NCBI GenBank assembly: GCA_015661985.1
Contig: DQVB01000206.1
Location: 1 to 18,632 of the forward strand
Direction: 5' to 3'
DNA from: Planctomycetota bacterium
GTDB taxonomy: Bacteria; Planctomycetota; Planctomycetia; Pirellulales; Thermoguttaceae
DNA: 18,632 nucleotides
Each line of letters begins with the position of its first letter. Position 1 is the first letter of the stretch. Position numbers and translations under genes: made by a program. Positions 6,992 to 15,496 of this stretch are shown one piece after another. The notes beneath the pieces were generated by a model that was given only the letters and a program-made list of their open reading frames with translations, made no database searches and was not told the DNA's origin.

Positions 6992-9232
6992 TCACTGCAG
7001 ATGGAAATGCCTGGTAAGCGGCTGGTCCGTAGACAGCAAGTCACGCCCGTTGACGGTCAGCCGGCGGCCGTTCACGATCCACGCGTGTGTTGGTTTACCT
7101 CCAGCAAACTCGATGACGGCCAGTCGCCCTTCCGCTGCGACCGGACAGCCCAAGTGGACGGTCTGTCCGGAACCGGCCAGCACGACGTATTGCTCGTTTC
7201 TTTGAACGAGGCGAAAAACGCCTGGGGGCTCTTCACGGATCGTCCCTTGTCCTTCGAACAGCGCGACGGCGAAGCGGGCGCCCTGGGCTGTGATTTGTTT
7301 TTCCAGAACGAGCGCATTGACTTCGGCGCCGCAGTCGTCCGGCTGGCAATCGCCAGGAAGCACGGCCGCCCAATGGCGGTGGGACTTCACATCCGACAGT
7401 TCGTCTGGGTGGGCCGGCGCCAGATAGTAGATGCTTTTGCCACGCAGCGTGACGGAGCGGCGGGGCCCGATCGTGGTGTCCAACGGCGTATGGAAGTTCC
7501 ATTGGGCCGTGTGCCCTTGGCCCCCTTCGATCCGATCAAGGACCAGAAGCGGTCCTTCTTTGACCACGATGATCTGTCGACGGTGCACGACGCCGACGGA
7601 AGGTTTGTAGCCGTGGTGAGAGGCGCTGACGTACCACAGGCCGGGCAGATCGGCGTAGCACTCAAGCTGGCCGCCCGGCGCAACGCCTTTGCGGTCGGGA
7701 TAGGATCGGCCGTCGATGGAGATGGTCTGGTGCGACATCGTGCTGTGACAATAGCGGTACGCCGGGTGGCGGTAGCTGCGCGGCGAGCCGGCATGGGTGG
7801 CGATCAGCTCGCCGTTCATCTGCACCAAAAACGACAACGCCACAGGATACGCGTGTCCTGTGTTCGCCCAGCCGTACTGGAACACGAGATACCGATCGTC
7901 GGGCTCCCAGCCGGTACGCATCACGGCCAGGCCCGAGGCTTCCAGGTGTGTGCTCAGGTATTGAGGCGGTCGGGCGATGCGCAGCGCCGAGCGGTCAAGC
8001 GGCGATGACAACAAATAGACGGCAAAGGCAAGCGGGGCCTTTTGATTCGGCGGACGGCCGCGCTGCCAGAACCGGGATGCCAGCCAGGCGTGGTCGCGGC
8101 GGTGGAAGTGGACCGCCGAGACCAGGCCGTAGACGGCGTAGTCGGTGGCGAACACGGCGGAGTGGAGCGGCGGTGTCTGGCCGGTCGGCATCACCAGCCG
8201 GGCCAGCCAATCGTAGGCACGCTCGAGGGCTCGTCCGTTTTCGCCCACAAGCAGCGGGCTGCGACGTCCGTTCCGCTCGCTGATGAGCGCCACGTACGTG
8301 ATATCACGGAGACACGTCTTGTGGTACTGCGTGCACAGTTCCCGATGGCCGCCGTCAGGGAAAAAGTCCTTTTGCAAGTGCTCGGCCATGATCCGCTCGG
8401 CGCGCTCGACCCACTTTGGAGAATCCTTGAATTCCGGAAAGACCAGCCCGATGATGCCCAATCCCAGCACGGCGGCCACCTGCTGGTTGCCTCGGCGGAA
8501 CGCCCGTTCCTGCCGCTCGAGGAAGCGGGCGGAGGCCAGCAGTTGTCGCATCAGCTTGACGTGGATCAAGGGCCGTAGCGACGCACTGGCGGCCAGCGCG
8601 TAGTAGTTGTCCGCCAGGATGCGCGCGTGGATGCCCGGGTAGTAAGCGCGGTAGATGGGATTAAAGCCCAGTCCGCCCTGATCGCGGCAGATCGCCTCTT
8701 GGTGGTCGAACCACGACTCAAAGATCCAGGCGAACGTCTCGGCAAACCGCTCGTCGCCCGAGAGCAGATATGCCCTGCCCAGCGGATTGAGGAACCATTG
8801 GGAGCCGACGAGGCTCACGTAGTTGGTATCGCGGGTGGGGTTGTGGAGCCACTGAATCCGGCCGCCGGGGACCGGGCCTTCGACGGGCAACCGCACCGCG
8901 CCGTGGGCGATCTGGCCGCCCGCCACTCGCCGGGCTTCCCGCAGGATCGCTTCACCCACGGCGGGAAACTGCCCGCCGATGTACTCCGGCCAACTGTCCC
9001 GGGCGAAGTGGCACGTCGGTCGGGTCCGCGCCGCGAAATAGGCGGCCCACGCGTCGGCCGCGGCCTCCCATTGCTCCGCCTCCACCGCGGCCTTCAATCT
9101 GGCCAGCCCAGGGCGCTGGAGATCGATCGCCGCCCACAGCTCCTGCTCGCTTACGCGCACCGCCTCGGGCTGGTCTGCTCCAGCGGCAGCGGGAAGTGCC
9201 ATAGCCCATAGCAAGATAAGCGCCGGACGCAT
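6992..9232 (-). CDS. Secreted heparinase II/III-like polysaccharide lyase
   Basis: The 746-aa product probably eliminates uronic-acid linkages in an acidic, possibly sulfated, polysaccharide outside the cytoplasm. Residues 1-19 (MRPALILLWAMALPAAAGA) form a signal peptide with an AGA cleavage site. An alpha-helical toroid follows (about 25-420), with GNQQ at 248-251 and PDGGHRELCTQYH at 292-304; Tyr303 is a candidate catalytic residue. The C-terminal beta part (about 425-746) carries the heparinase II/III hallmarks NTGHAYPVALSF and STMSHQTISIDG (497-508). I chose ATG 9232 over an in-frame ATG at 9271 because AAGGGGAG (9243-9250) precedes it and the signal peptide then begins at residue 1. It is divergent from the sulfatase, with 150 bases between them. 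The substrate cannot be read from sequence. Confidence 0.85.
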   Translation of the reverse strand: MRPALILLWAMALPAAAGADQPEAVRVSEQELWAAIDLQRPGLARLKAAVEAEQWEAAADAWAAYFAARTRPTCHFARDSWPEYIGGQFPAVGEAILREARRVAGGQIAHGAVRLPVEGPVPGGRIQWLHNPTRDTNYVSLVGSQWFLNPLGRAYLLSGDERFAETFAWIFESWFDHQEAICRDQGGLGFNPIYRAYYPGIHARILADNYYALAASASLRPLIHVKLMRQLLASARFLERQERAFRRGNQQVAAVLGLGIIGLVFPEFKDSPKWVERAERIMAEHLQKDFFPDGGHRELCTQYHKTCLRDITYVALISERNGRRSPLLVGENGRALERAYDWLARLVMPTGQTPPLHSAVFATDYAVYGLVSAVHFHRRDHAWLASRFWQRGRPPNQKAPLAFAVYLLSSPLDRSALRIARPPQYLSTHLEASGLAVMRTGWEPDDRYLVFQYGWANTGHAYPVALSFLVQMNGELIATHAGSPRSYRHPAYRYCHSTMSHQTISIDGRSYPDRKGVAPGGQLECYADLPGLWYVSASHHGYKPSVGVVHRRQIIVVKEGPLLVLDRIEGGQGHTAQWNFHTPLDTTIGPRRSVTLRGKSIYYLAPAHPDELSDVKSHRHWAAVLPGDCQPDDCGAEVNALVLEKQITAQGARFAVALFEGQGTIREEPPGVFRLVQRNEQYVVLAGSGQTVHLGCPVAAEGRLAVIEFAGGKPTHAWIVNGRRLTVNGRDLLSTDQPLTRHFHLQ

Positions 9233-9294
9233 GCCGTGTGGTCTCCCCTTCGTGCTCGCCCCGCCGGCCATGATCGGCCCCCCGGTGTCTTCCC

Positions 9295-9323
9295 ATTATA
9301 GCAGCAAGCCAGTAGAGTGTCTC
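9295..9323 (-). promoter_or_regulatory. Candidate sigma-70-type promoter for the lyase gene
   Basis: On the minus strand, GAGACA (9318-9323) is followed after 17 bases by a perfect TATAAT (9295-9300). Transcription would start near 9288, giving a leader of about 56 bases before the preferred start codon. It lies in the shared region between the divergent lyase and sulfatase genes. Confidence 0.5.
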
Positions 9324-9382
9324 GTAGCGGCCGGTCTGACGGCGCGTCGAGGACCATAGAGAGACATTTGAGGAAGACGGCC

Positions 9383-11281
9383 ATGTTCAAACAAGGTTGG
9401 TTCCTGGCGTTTGTCTATGTTGCGGCCACAGCGGCGGCCGGCGTCGCTGGGGGGCACTTCGACGGCGATGCTCAGCGGCCCAACTTCTTGTGGATCACAT
9501 GTGAGGACCTGAGCCCCGTGTTGGGTTGTTACGGCGACCGATTTGCCGTCACGCCGAACCTGGATCGATTGGCGGCCCGAGGCGTGCGCTACACCCATGC
9601 TTTTGCCGCGGCCAGTGTCTGCAGCCCCGCGCGGTCGTGTTTGATCACGGGCGTCTATCCCACGAGTCTGGGCACGCAGCATCTGCGTAGCGTGCTGGCT
9701 TTGCCCGCCGAGGTACGCTGTTACACCTCGTATCTGCGCCGGGCCGGGTACTATTGCAGCAACAACGTGAAGGAGGATTACAACTTCAGAACGCCGGCCG
9801 ATGCGTGGGACGAGTCAAGCCGCGAGGCCCATTGGCGGAAGCGACGTCCGGGACAGCCCTTTTTCAGCGTGTTCAATATCATGACTACGCACCAGAGCCG
9901 GATCCGCTTGAGCGACGAGGCCTTCGCCCGCCGCACGTCGCGGCTCGCGGCCCGTGAGCGGCACGATCCGGCCAAGGTCCCCGTGCCGCCCTACTACCCG
10001 GATACGCCGGTGGTGCGCCGCGATTTGGCCCGGCTGTATGACCTGGTTACGGCAATGGACAAACAGGTCGGCGACATCCTGCGCCAGCTGGAAGAGGACG
10101 GCTTGGCCGACCGGACGATTGTGTTCTTCTTTTCAGACCACGGCACCGGGCTTCCCCGGCACAAGCGGTGGATCTACGATTCGGGCATTCGCGTGCCGCT
10201 GATCATCCGTTTCCCAGAACGGTTCCGTGAGCTGGCCCCCGCGTCGCCCGGTTCCGCTGTGGATCGGCTGGTCAGCTTCGTGGATTTTGCCCCCACGATG
10301 CTCAGCCTGGCGGGGGTGCCGGTCCCCGATGCCATGCAGGGCAGGGCGTTCTTGGGCCCTGCGGCTGGCCGGCCACGGCGGTACATCTTCGCGGTACGCG
10401 ACCGGGTGGACGAAGTGTACGAAGTGAGCCGAGCCGTGCGGGACGAGCGGTTCTTGTACGTGCGCCATTACTTGCCGCACCGGCCGATGATGCAGCTGAG
10501 CTGGTACTCCGAACAGACGCCCACCCGCCAAGAGCTTCGACGCCTGGCTGCCGCGGGCCAACTTTCCGGCTCCGCGGCCATCCTCATGCAACCGGGCAAG
10601 CCGCTGGAAGAGCTCTACGATGCCCAGAGCGATCCGTTGATGATCCACAACCTGGCCAGCTCGCCCGAGTGCGCCGAAGTGCTCCAGCGGATGCGCCGCG
10701 TGCATCGTCGATGGGTCCTGGAGACTCGCGACACGGGCTTCCTGCACGAAGCGGAGATGCATCGCCGCGCGGCCGGATCGACTGTGTGGGAGATGGCCCG
10801 TGATCCGGCCCGGTATCCGCTGGAAGAGATCCTCCCCGCAGCCGACCTGGTGGGGCGCGGCCCGTCGGTCCGTTCGGCGATGGTCGGCCGGCTGGATCAC
10901 CCCGACCCGGCCGTCCGGTTCTGGGCCGCCACGGCCCTGGTGTCGCTGGGCAGCGAAGCCCGTCCGGCGGCTGACAAACTCGCGTCCCTGCTGGATGACC
11001 CGTCGCCCACGGTGCGGATTGCCGCGGCCGAGGCCCTGTGCGCGGCCGGAGAGCCCGAACGAGCCCTCCGGGTGTTGGCCGAAGGCCTCCGTGACGACGA
11101 TCCGCGAGTGCGGCTCCATGCCGCCAATGCGCTGCAGTATATCGGTCCGCACGCCCGGCCGCTGCTGCGCGAAATCGAACAGATCGTCGACAAACCCGCC
11201 AAGGGCGACGCGGCCCTCTATCTCCGCTGGGGCCTGGGCCACGTGCTGGATCAGCTTCGCGCGGCTCCGGGCCGCCCGTAA
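9383..11281 (+). CDS. Exported type I sulfatase with C-terminal HEAT repeats
   Basis: This 632-aa formylglycine-dependent sulfatase hydrolyses sulfate esters, probably on a polysaccharide in the periplasm or outside. A hydrophobic signal segment covers residues 1-24. The core (about 31-450) shows CEDLSP (40-45, metal ligands), the modification motif CSPAR (80-84) with Cys80 as the formylglycine precursor, TTH (168-170), SDHG (251-254) and Lys261 in HKRWIYDSG. Maturation therefore needs a formylglycine-generating enzyme encoded elsewhere. Residues about 490-625 hold HEAT-type helical repeats (for example HPDPAVRFWAATALVSLG and DDPSPTVRIAAAEALCAAG), which may bind a partner or position the substrate. 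I preferred ATG 9383 to the upstream in-frame TTG at 9317, because GAGGAA (9370-9375) precedes it and the signal peptide starts there. It converges on mnmE with a 45-base gap. Confidence 0.92.
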   Translation: MFKQGWFLAFVYVAATAAAGVAGGHFDGDAQRPNFLWITCEDLSPVLGCYGDRFAVTPNLDRLAARGVRYTHAFAAASVCSPARSCLITGVYPTSLGTQHLRSVLALPAEVRCYTSYLRRAGYYCSNNVKEDYNFRTPADAWDESSREAHWRKRRPGQPFFSVFNIMTTHQSRIRLSDEAFARRTSRLAARERHDPAKVPVPPYYPDTPVVRRDLARLYDLVTAMDKQVGDILRQLEEDGLADRTIVFFFSDHGTGLPRHKRWIYDSGIRVPLIIRFPERFRELAPASPGSAVDRLVSFVDFAPTMLSLAGVPVPDAMQGRAFLGPAAGRPRRYIFAVRDRVDEVYEVSRAVRDERFLYVRHYLPHRPMMQLSWYSEQTPTRQELRRLAAAGQLSGSAAILMQPGKPLEELYDAQSDPLMIHNLASSPECAEVLQRMRRVHRRWVLETRDTGFLHEAEMHRRAAGSTVWEMARDPARYPLEEILPAADLVGRGPSVRSAMVGRLDHPDPAVRFWAATALVSLGSEARPAADKLASLLDDPSPTVRIAAAEALCAAGEPERALRVLAEGLRDDDPRVRLHAANALQYIGPHARPLLREIEQIVDKPAKGDAALYLRWGLGHVLDQLRAAPGRP

Positions 11282-11326
11282 CGGCGTGCGAGCCCATGGC
11301 AATGGCCGGCCGGGTCGAACGCGGGG

Positions 11327-12751
11327 CTATTTTCCGATGCAGAACCGGCTGAAGACGCGATCCAGGAGATCTTCGGTGTAAACGGCGCCGACCACTTGGC
11401 CCAGCTCGTCCAGGGCGACGCGTATTTCGGAGGCCACCAGCTCATCGGCTCCTCCCTCTCGGGCCAGGGCTGCGGCCCGATCCAGGCACGCGGCGGCCAG
11501 GCGCAGCGAGTGGGTGCAGCGCCGGGCCGTTGCTGCCACCACGTCGGCTTGGGGGCCCGAGGCCAGCACAGCCGCCTCGCGGATCCGCCCCCACAGCGAC
11601 TGCAACCCGTGGCCGGTCAGGCTGCTGGTGGCCACTGCCGGCCCCTGGAAGTCCGTCCCCGGCGGCAGGTCGCATTTGGTCAGTACGATCAACCGGTCGG
11701 CCTGCCGCAGGCGCAGTTCGGCCCGCTCCCACCCGTTCAGGGGCCGGGTGGAATCGATGCACAGCAGCCTGAGCTGGGCGGTAGCCGCCTGTTCGGCGCC
11801 GGCCGCTTGGGCCGCGCCGGTCACCGGATCAAGTCGGCTGGCCGGCTCGACCCCGGCGGTGTCGACCAGCACGACCCGGACGCCGTCCAGATCCAATTCA
11901 GCCGTCAGGTAGTCTCGCGTGGTGCCGGCCTGGTCGGACACGATCGCCCCGGCTCGGCCCAACAGGGCGTTGAACAGGCTGCTCTTGCCCGTGTTCGGCC
12001 AACCGATGATGGCCACGCGGGACGTAGGTGAGGCGACGCCGCGGCGAGCCATCTGGTCGCGAAGCGCGGCCACCGTCTCGGCCGCTTCGGCCAACTGTCG
12101 CTGGATCTGGCCCGGGCCGAGCAGTTCCAGGTCTTCGTCGGCGAAGTCCAATCCCGCTTCCAGGTCGGCCAAAAGATCAAGCAGACAATCTCGCAACCGC
12201 CGCAGCGGCCGGGCCAATCCGCCTGCCAATTGGTTCAACGCCACCTGGAACTGGCGCGGAGTGGCTGCATCGATCACTCCCAGGACGGCTTCGGCTTGCG
12301 TCAGGTCGATCCGGTTGCAAAGAAAGGCCCGCAGCGTGAACTCGCCCGGCTCGGCCAGCCGGGCCCCGGCCTGAAACAGGCGCTGGAGGAGGGCTTCCAG
12401 CAGGGGGGGCGAGCCCAGGGTATGGATCTCCGCGGTCATTTGGCCGGTATAGCTTTTTCCGGCCGGCCAGAGATACAGTTCGCAGGGCAGGCGCCGACCG
12501 TGGCCGTCCAGCTGGATGGAACCATCCACGACCGTAGCGCGGCGGGGCAACGGAAGCTGGGCGGCTGGCCCGAGCGGCCCGGCCTCCGGGAGCGAGCGTG
12601 TGGCCCCGTGGGCCCTCTGGTCCGGCTCGGACCGAAAGACCCGCTTGAGGCAGTCGATCACGCCCGGCCCGCTCAATCGCACTATGCCCCGCGCCGCCCC
12701 GCCCGGCGGGGAGCAGACGGCAGCGATGGTCTCCTCCAGGCTATGGATCAT
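11327..12751 (-). CDS. mnmE: MnmE (TrmE), tRNA U34 modification GTPase
   Basis: MnmE works with MnmG to add the carboxymethylaminomethyl group to tRNA wobble uridine 34. The product is 474 aa. An N-terminal folate-binding domain (about 6-125) precedes a helical region, and a G domain is inserted at about 245-395. The G motifs are GWPNTGKS (250-257), GTTRDY (276-281), DTAG (297-300) and TKCD (358-361). The C-terminal CIGK (471-474) is diagnostic; its Cys is essential in the family. Switch II after DTAG reads VEPASRLDPVTG, so the catalytic Glu of the usual DTAGLRE is displaced by one position or lost. The gene lies 111 bases downstream of yidC on the same strand with no terminator visible between them, the common yidC-mnmE order. 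Its ribosome site is weak (GGGGCGACGGG), so coupling to yidC transcription is likely. Confidence 0.96.
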   Translation of the reverse strand: MIHSLEETIAAVCSPPGGAARGIVRLSGPGVIDCLKRVFRSEPDQRAHGATRSLPEAGPLGPAAQLPLPRRATVVDGSIQLDGHGRRLPCELYLWPAGKSYTGQMTAEIHTLGSPPLLEALLQRLFQAGARLAEPGEFTLRAFLCNRIDLTQAEAVLGVIDAATPRQFQVALNQLAGGLARPLRRLRDCLLDLLADLEAGLDFADEDLELLGPGQIQRQLAEAAETVAALRDQMARRGVASPTSRVAIIGWPNTGKSSLFNALLGRAGAIVSDQAGTTRDYLTAELDLDGVRVVLVDTAGVEPASRLDPVTGAAQAAGAEQAATAQLRLLCIDSTRPLNGWERAELRLRQADRLIVLTKCDLPPGTDFQGPAVATSSLTGHGLQSLWGRIREAAVLASGPQADVVAATARRCTHSLRLAAACLDRAAALAREGGADELVASEIRVALDELGQVVGAVYTEDLLDRVFSRFCIGK

Positions 12752-12862
12752 GGCCCGTCGCCCCGGTGTATCCGGTCCCTCGGCTGTCGCCGTGCGCCGA
12801 AAGCGAACGGGGCTGGCTGGCGGCGGCCCGCCCTCCCCCTGCTTCGGCCCCTCACCACGGCA

Positions 12863-15301
12863 TCACCGTCGCCCGCGGCTCTTTTTCTTCTTCTTGCCCG
12901 TTGCCGCTCCATCCCCGCCGACCCGGCCCTTGGCCACGAGCGAACGGACCGGCATGGGTCTCGGCTTCGGCCGCGCCGCCTTGCGAGCCTCTCCCTCTTC
13001 GGCCTGGGCCGCCTTCTTCGGCAGGAGTTTCCGTTCCGCCACGCCCCAAAGGCTGGAGGCGATGAAATAGAGGCAGAGTCCGCTGGCCACCTTGAAAAAC
13101 AGGATGCCGATGAACACCATCATGAATTTCATGATGTTCTGCTGCATCCTGGTGTTCTCATCAGTGGCCGGCGGCATGAACATCTTTTGCTGGACCAGGA
13201 ACAAGACGATCGTCAACACCGGCAAGAGATTGAAGTAAGGCCCCAGCCCGAATATGCCCTGGCCGCTCGTGACAAAGGCGGGCATGAATCCGCTCCAGTC
13301 GAACAGCATGTCGGGTGCGGCCAGGTTGGAGCACCAGCGCAGCCCGGGAATCAACGGCGCCTGGCGCAATTCCACATCGACCATCAGCGAACGGTAGAGG
13401 CCGATGAAAATGGGTAACTGGACGAACAAAGGCAGGCATCCGCCCATGGGGTTGAAATTGTGCTTCTTGAACAGCTCCTGCTGCGCCTTGGATCGCTTCT
13501 GCATGTCGTTCTTATACTTCTCGGCGATCCGTTTGATCTCCGGCTGCAGCTCCTGCATCTTCTGGGCGTTCAGGGCCTGTTTCTTGCTCAACGGGAACAT
13601 GCACAGGCGCACGACCACGGTGAGCATGATGATGGCCAGCCCGTAGTTGAACACGACGTAATCGTGGAAGAAATGCAGGATGGCCAGCATGGGAACGGCC
13701 ACCCAGCCATACCATCCATAGTAGACGACCTCCTTCAACCCGTACTTGGCCAGCAGGGCCGGCTTCTTGGGGCCGACAAACACCTGGTAAGTGTGCGAGA
13801 ACGATTGGCCGGGCTCCAACTCGTGGGTGCGGCTGACCAGCCGGCAAGAGGTGTTGGTCAGCTGCAGCCAGCGGGGATGGACAGGGCCTACCCGAAGCGG
13901 CCGAGACTGGGCAAGCCATATCTGCTCCCGGTCCTGGCGCTGGGGGATCATCACCACGGAGAAGTACTGGGCGTCCACTCCGATATAGCTCAACAGACCT
14001 CGCTGCTCCCCGGCATCGTCCACGAACGGTTTCCAGACGGTCGGATCGTCCTTGGCCACGCGCGGGGCGCCCACGGTCCCAGGTTCTCCCCCGTCGAAGG
14101 AAACCACCACGTCGCGGATCCCGGCCCCTCCCCAGCCGCGGCTGACCTTGCTGGCGTACCAGTATCCCTCGGTGGGCAAACCGGTCGGCCCATCCAACTG
14201 GTAGGCCACCTGGTGCGGGGCCTGGTCGACGTTGCGGATCTCGATACCCAGCGTCAGATGGTACGCGGGATAGAGCTCGTTTCCGATCGCCTCGCGAGGG
14301 ACCTTTTCCAACCGATATGTCTTAGTCAGCTCCAGTCCCCACCGGGGCAGCCGATAGCGGAAGACGGCCTCCGACGGGCCGGATCGCACCAACTCCCAGT
14401 CGCTGCCGCGGAGATCCAGCCCAGCCAGCTCCTGGTCCACGTCCGGCGGCCGCGGCTTGGGCTCCTTCCTGCCCACCTTCGGAGGCTCGCGGGGCTCCAA
14501 CTGCTCGTCGTCGATCCGGTAGAGCGTCACCAGGAACGAAAGCGGATCGTACGTGGGCGGCTGGATCGGTCGCTTGGGATGGATCTCCGGTCGGAGCACC
14601 TCCAGCGGGCGAGGGGCCAACGGGGCCGAAAGCTCCAGCGGCTTGCCGTCGCGGAGCACGGCCAGTTTGACGACCTGTTTCGGGCGCCTCTTGCGAAGCT
14701 CCCGCTCCAGGGAGGCCACCCCGGTGACCGCCCGGCCATCGACGGCCACAATCACATCGCCCGGGCGAAGCCCCGCTCGGGCGGCGGGTGTTCCCGAGCC
14801 CACCACCTGCACCGGACACCCCTTGCCCTGGACGTCCGGGTCCACGACCAGGTGGCCCAGGTAGCCGCTGTAGTCCTCCGAATCGCGGTAGCGTGGACTG
14901 CTCAGTTCGATCCGCGCCACGGCAGCCCCCTGACTGGTAAGCGTAACCAGCATTCTGTAGGGACTCCGCGGATCAACCGATCCTAGTGTGGCGTAACGTC
15001 GCGGCCACCCGGGTCGATCGTCAGCCCCGGCCTTTTCCGCTGGCTTGGCCGCGGGGGCCCTTTCGGCCCCTCGGCCAGGTTCGGGTGACTCCCCGGCCTG
15101 CGGCGGCTTGGGCTCCGGGGCCTTCTCGTCCCGAGGGGCGGCGGCGTGCTCCTTCTCTACGGCCGGCTCTTTCGGTACCCCCTTTTTCGGCGGAGGTCCG
15201 AATACGGACATCAAGTACATGTTCAGCATGAAGATGCCGAACACCAGGACCAGGAACAGGATGTATCGTTCCCACGACCCTTGCGAACTGCGTGTTTCCA
15301 T
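12863..15301 (-). CDS. yidC: YidC membrane protein insertase with embedded PDZ domain
   Basis: YidC inserts and folds inner-membrane proteins, alone or with SecYEG. At 812 aa it is much longer than E. coli YidC (548). An N-terminal membrane anchor (about 13-33) leads into a Pro/Ala/Glu/Lys-rich linker (35-98). A periplasmic beta-sandwich part follows (about 100-510), interrupted by a PDZ-like domain (163-228) with GLRPGDVIVAVDGR. The conserved insertase core (about 527-757) contains several membrane segments, with Arg565 at the place of the hydrophilic-groove arginine and the coiled cytoplasmic hairpin at 575-615. The tail is basic (KKKKKSRGRR), as in ribosome-contacting YidC tails. The Shine-Dalgarno TGAGGT lies inside a small hairpin at 15311-15325. 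The usual rpmH-rnpA neighbours are not upstream. The family is certain; the role of the PDZ part is inferred. Confidence 0.95.
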   Translation of the reverse strand: METRSSQGSWERYILFLVLVFGIFMLNMYLMSVFGPPPKKGVPKEPAVEKEHAAAPRDEKAPEPKPPQAGESPEPGRGAERAPAAKPAEKAGADDRPGWPRRYATLGSVDPRSPYRMLVTLTSQGAAVARIELSSPRYRDSEDYSGYLGHLVVDPDVQGKGCPVQVVGSGTPAARAGLRPGDVIVAVDGRAVTGVASLERELRKRRPKQVVKLAVLRDGKPLELSAPLAPRPLEVLRPEIHPKRPIQPPTYDPLSFLVTLYRIDDEQLEPREPPKVGRKEPKPRPPDVDQELAGLDLRGSDWELVRSGPSEAVFRYRLPRWGLELTKTYRLEKVPREAIGNELYPAYHLTLGIEIRNVDQAPHQVAYQLDGPTGLPTEGYWYASKVSRGWGGAGIRDVVVSFDGGEPGTVGAPRVAKDDPTVWKPFVDDAGEQRGLLSYIGVDAQYFSVVMIPQRQDREQIWLAQSRPLRVGPVHPRWLQLTNTSCRLVSRTHELEPGQSFSHTYQVFVGPKKPALLAKYGLKEVVYYGWYGWVAVPMLAILHFFHDYVVFNYGLAIIMLTVVVRLCMFPLSKKQALNAQKMQELQPEIKRIAEKYKNDMQKRSKAQQELFKKHNFNPMGGCLPLFVQLPIFIGLYRSLMVDVELRQAPLIPGLRWCSNLAAPDMLFDWSGFMPAFVTSGQGIFGLGPYFNLLPVLTIVLFLVQQKMFMPPATDENTRMQQNIMKFMMVFIGILFFKVASGLCLYFIASSLWGVAERKLLPKKAAQAEEGEARKAARPKPRPMPVRSLVAKGRVGGDGAATGKKKKKSRGRR

Positions 15302-15310
15302 GCGCGGAGC

Positions 15311-15325
15311 ACCTCAAGGTGAGGT
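15311..15325 (-). promoter_or_regulatory. Hairpin enclosing the yidC Shine-Dalgarno
   Basis: On the minus strand, ACCTCA pairs with TGAGGT across a CCT loop (15311-15325). TGAGGT is the apparent ribosome-binding site, 10 bases before the yidC ATG. A 6-base-pair stem could reduce yidC translation initiation. It is short and may melt easily. Confidence 0.35.
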
Positions 15326-15496
15326 TGGCACTATTGGGGCGCCCCGGTCGGCGCCCACCAGCATGCCGGCCTGCCGGCTCAATCTTCCCAAGCTATTCTC
15401 CCGGCCGGACGGAATCTTGCAACGCCAACCTGTCGGGCCGCGGCAGGCCGGGACGGCCCATCGCAGGCCGCCGCTCCGCCACAACCGACCGGTGCC

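Noticed and set aside
7001..8008. 335-codon plus-strand frame across the lyase gene
   Set aside because: Antisense to conserved heparinase II/III motifs and without any recognisable motif of its own.
11282..11326. Possible terminator between sulfatase and mnmE (AGCCC...GGGCT then ATTTT)
   Set aside because: Only a 5-base stem with a long loop and a weak T stretch; not strong enough to call.
13460..14986. 508-codon plus-strand frame across yidC
   Set aside because: Antisense shadow; the sense strand encodes the full YidC core and PDZ part.
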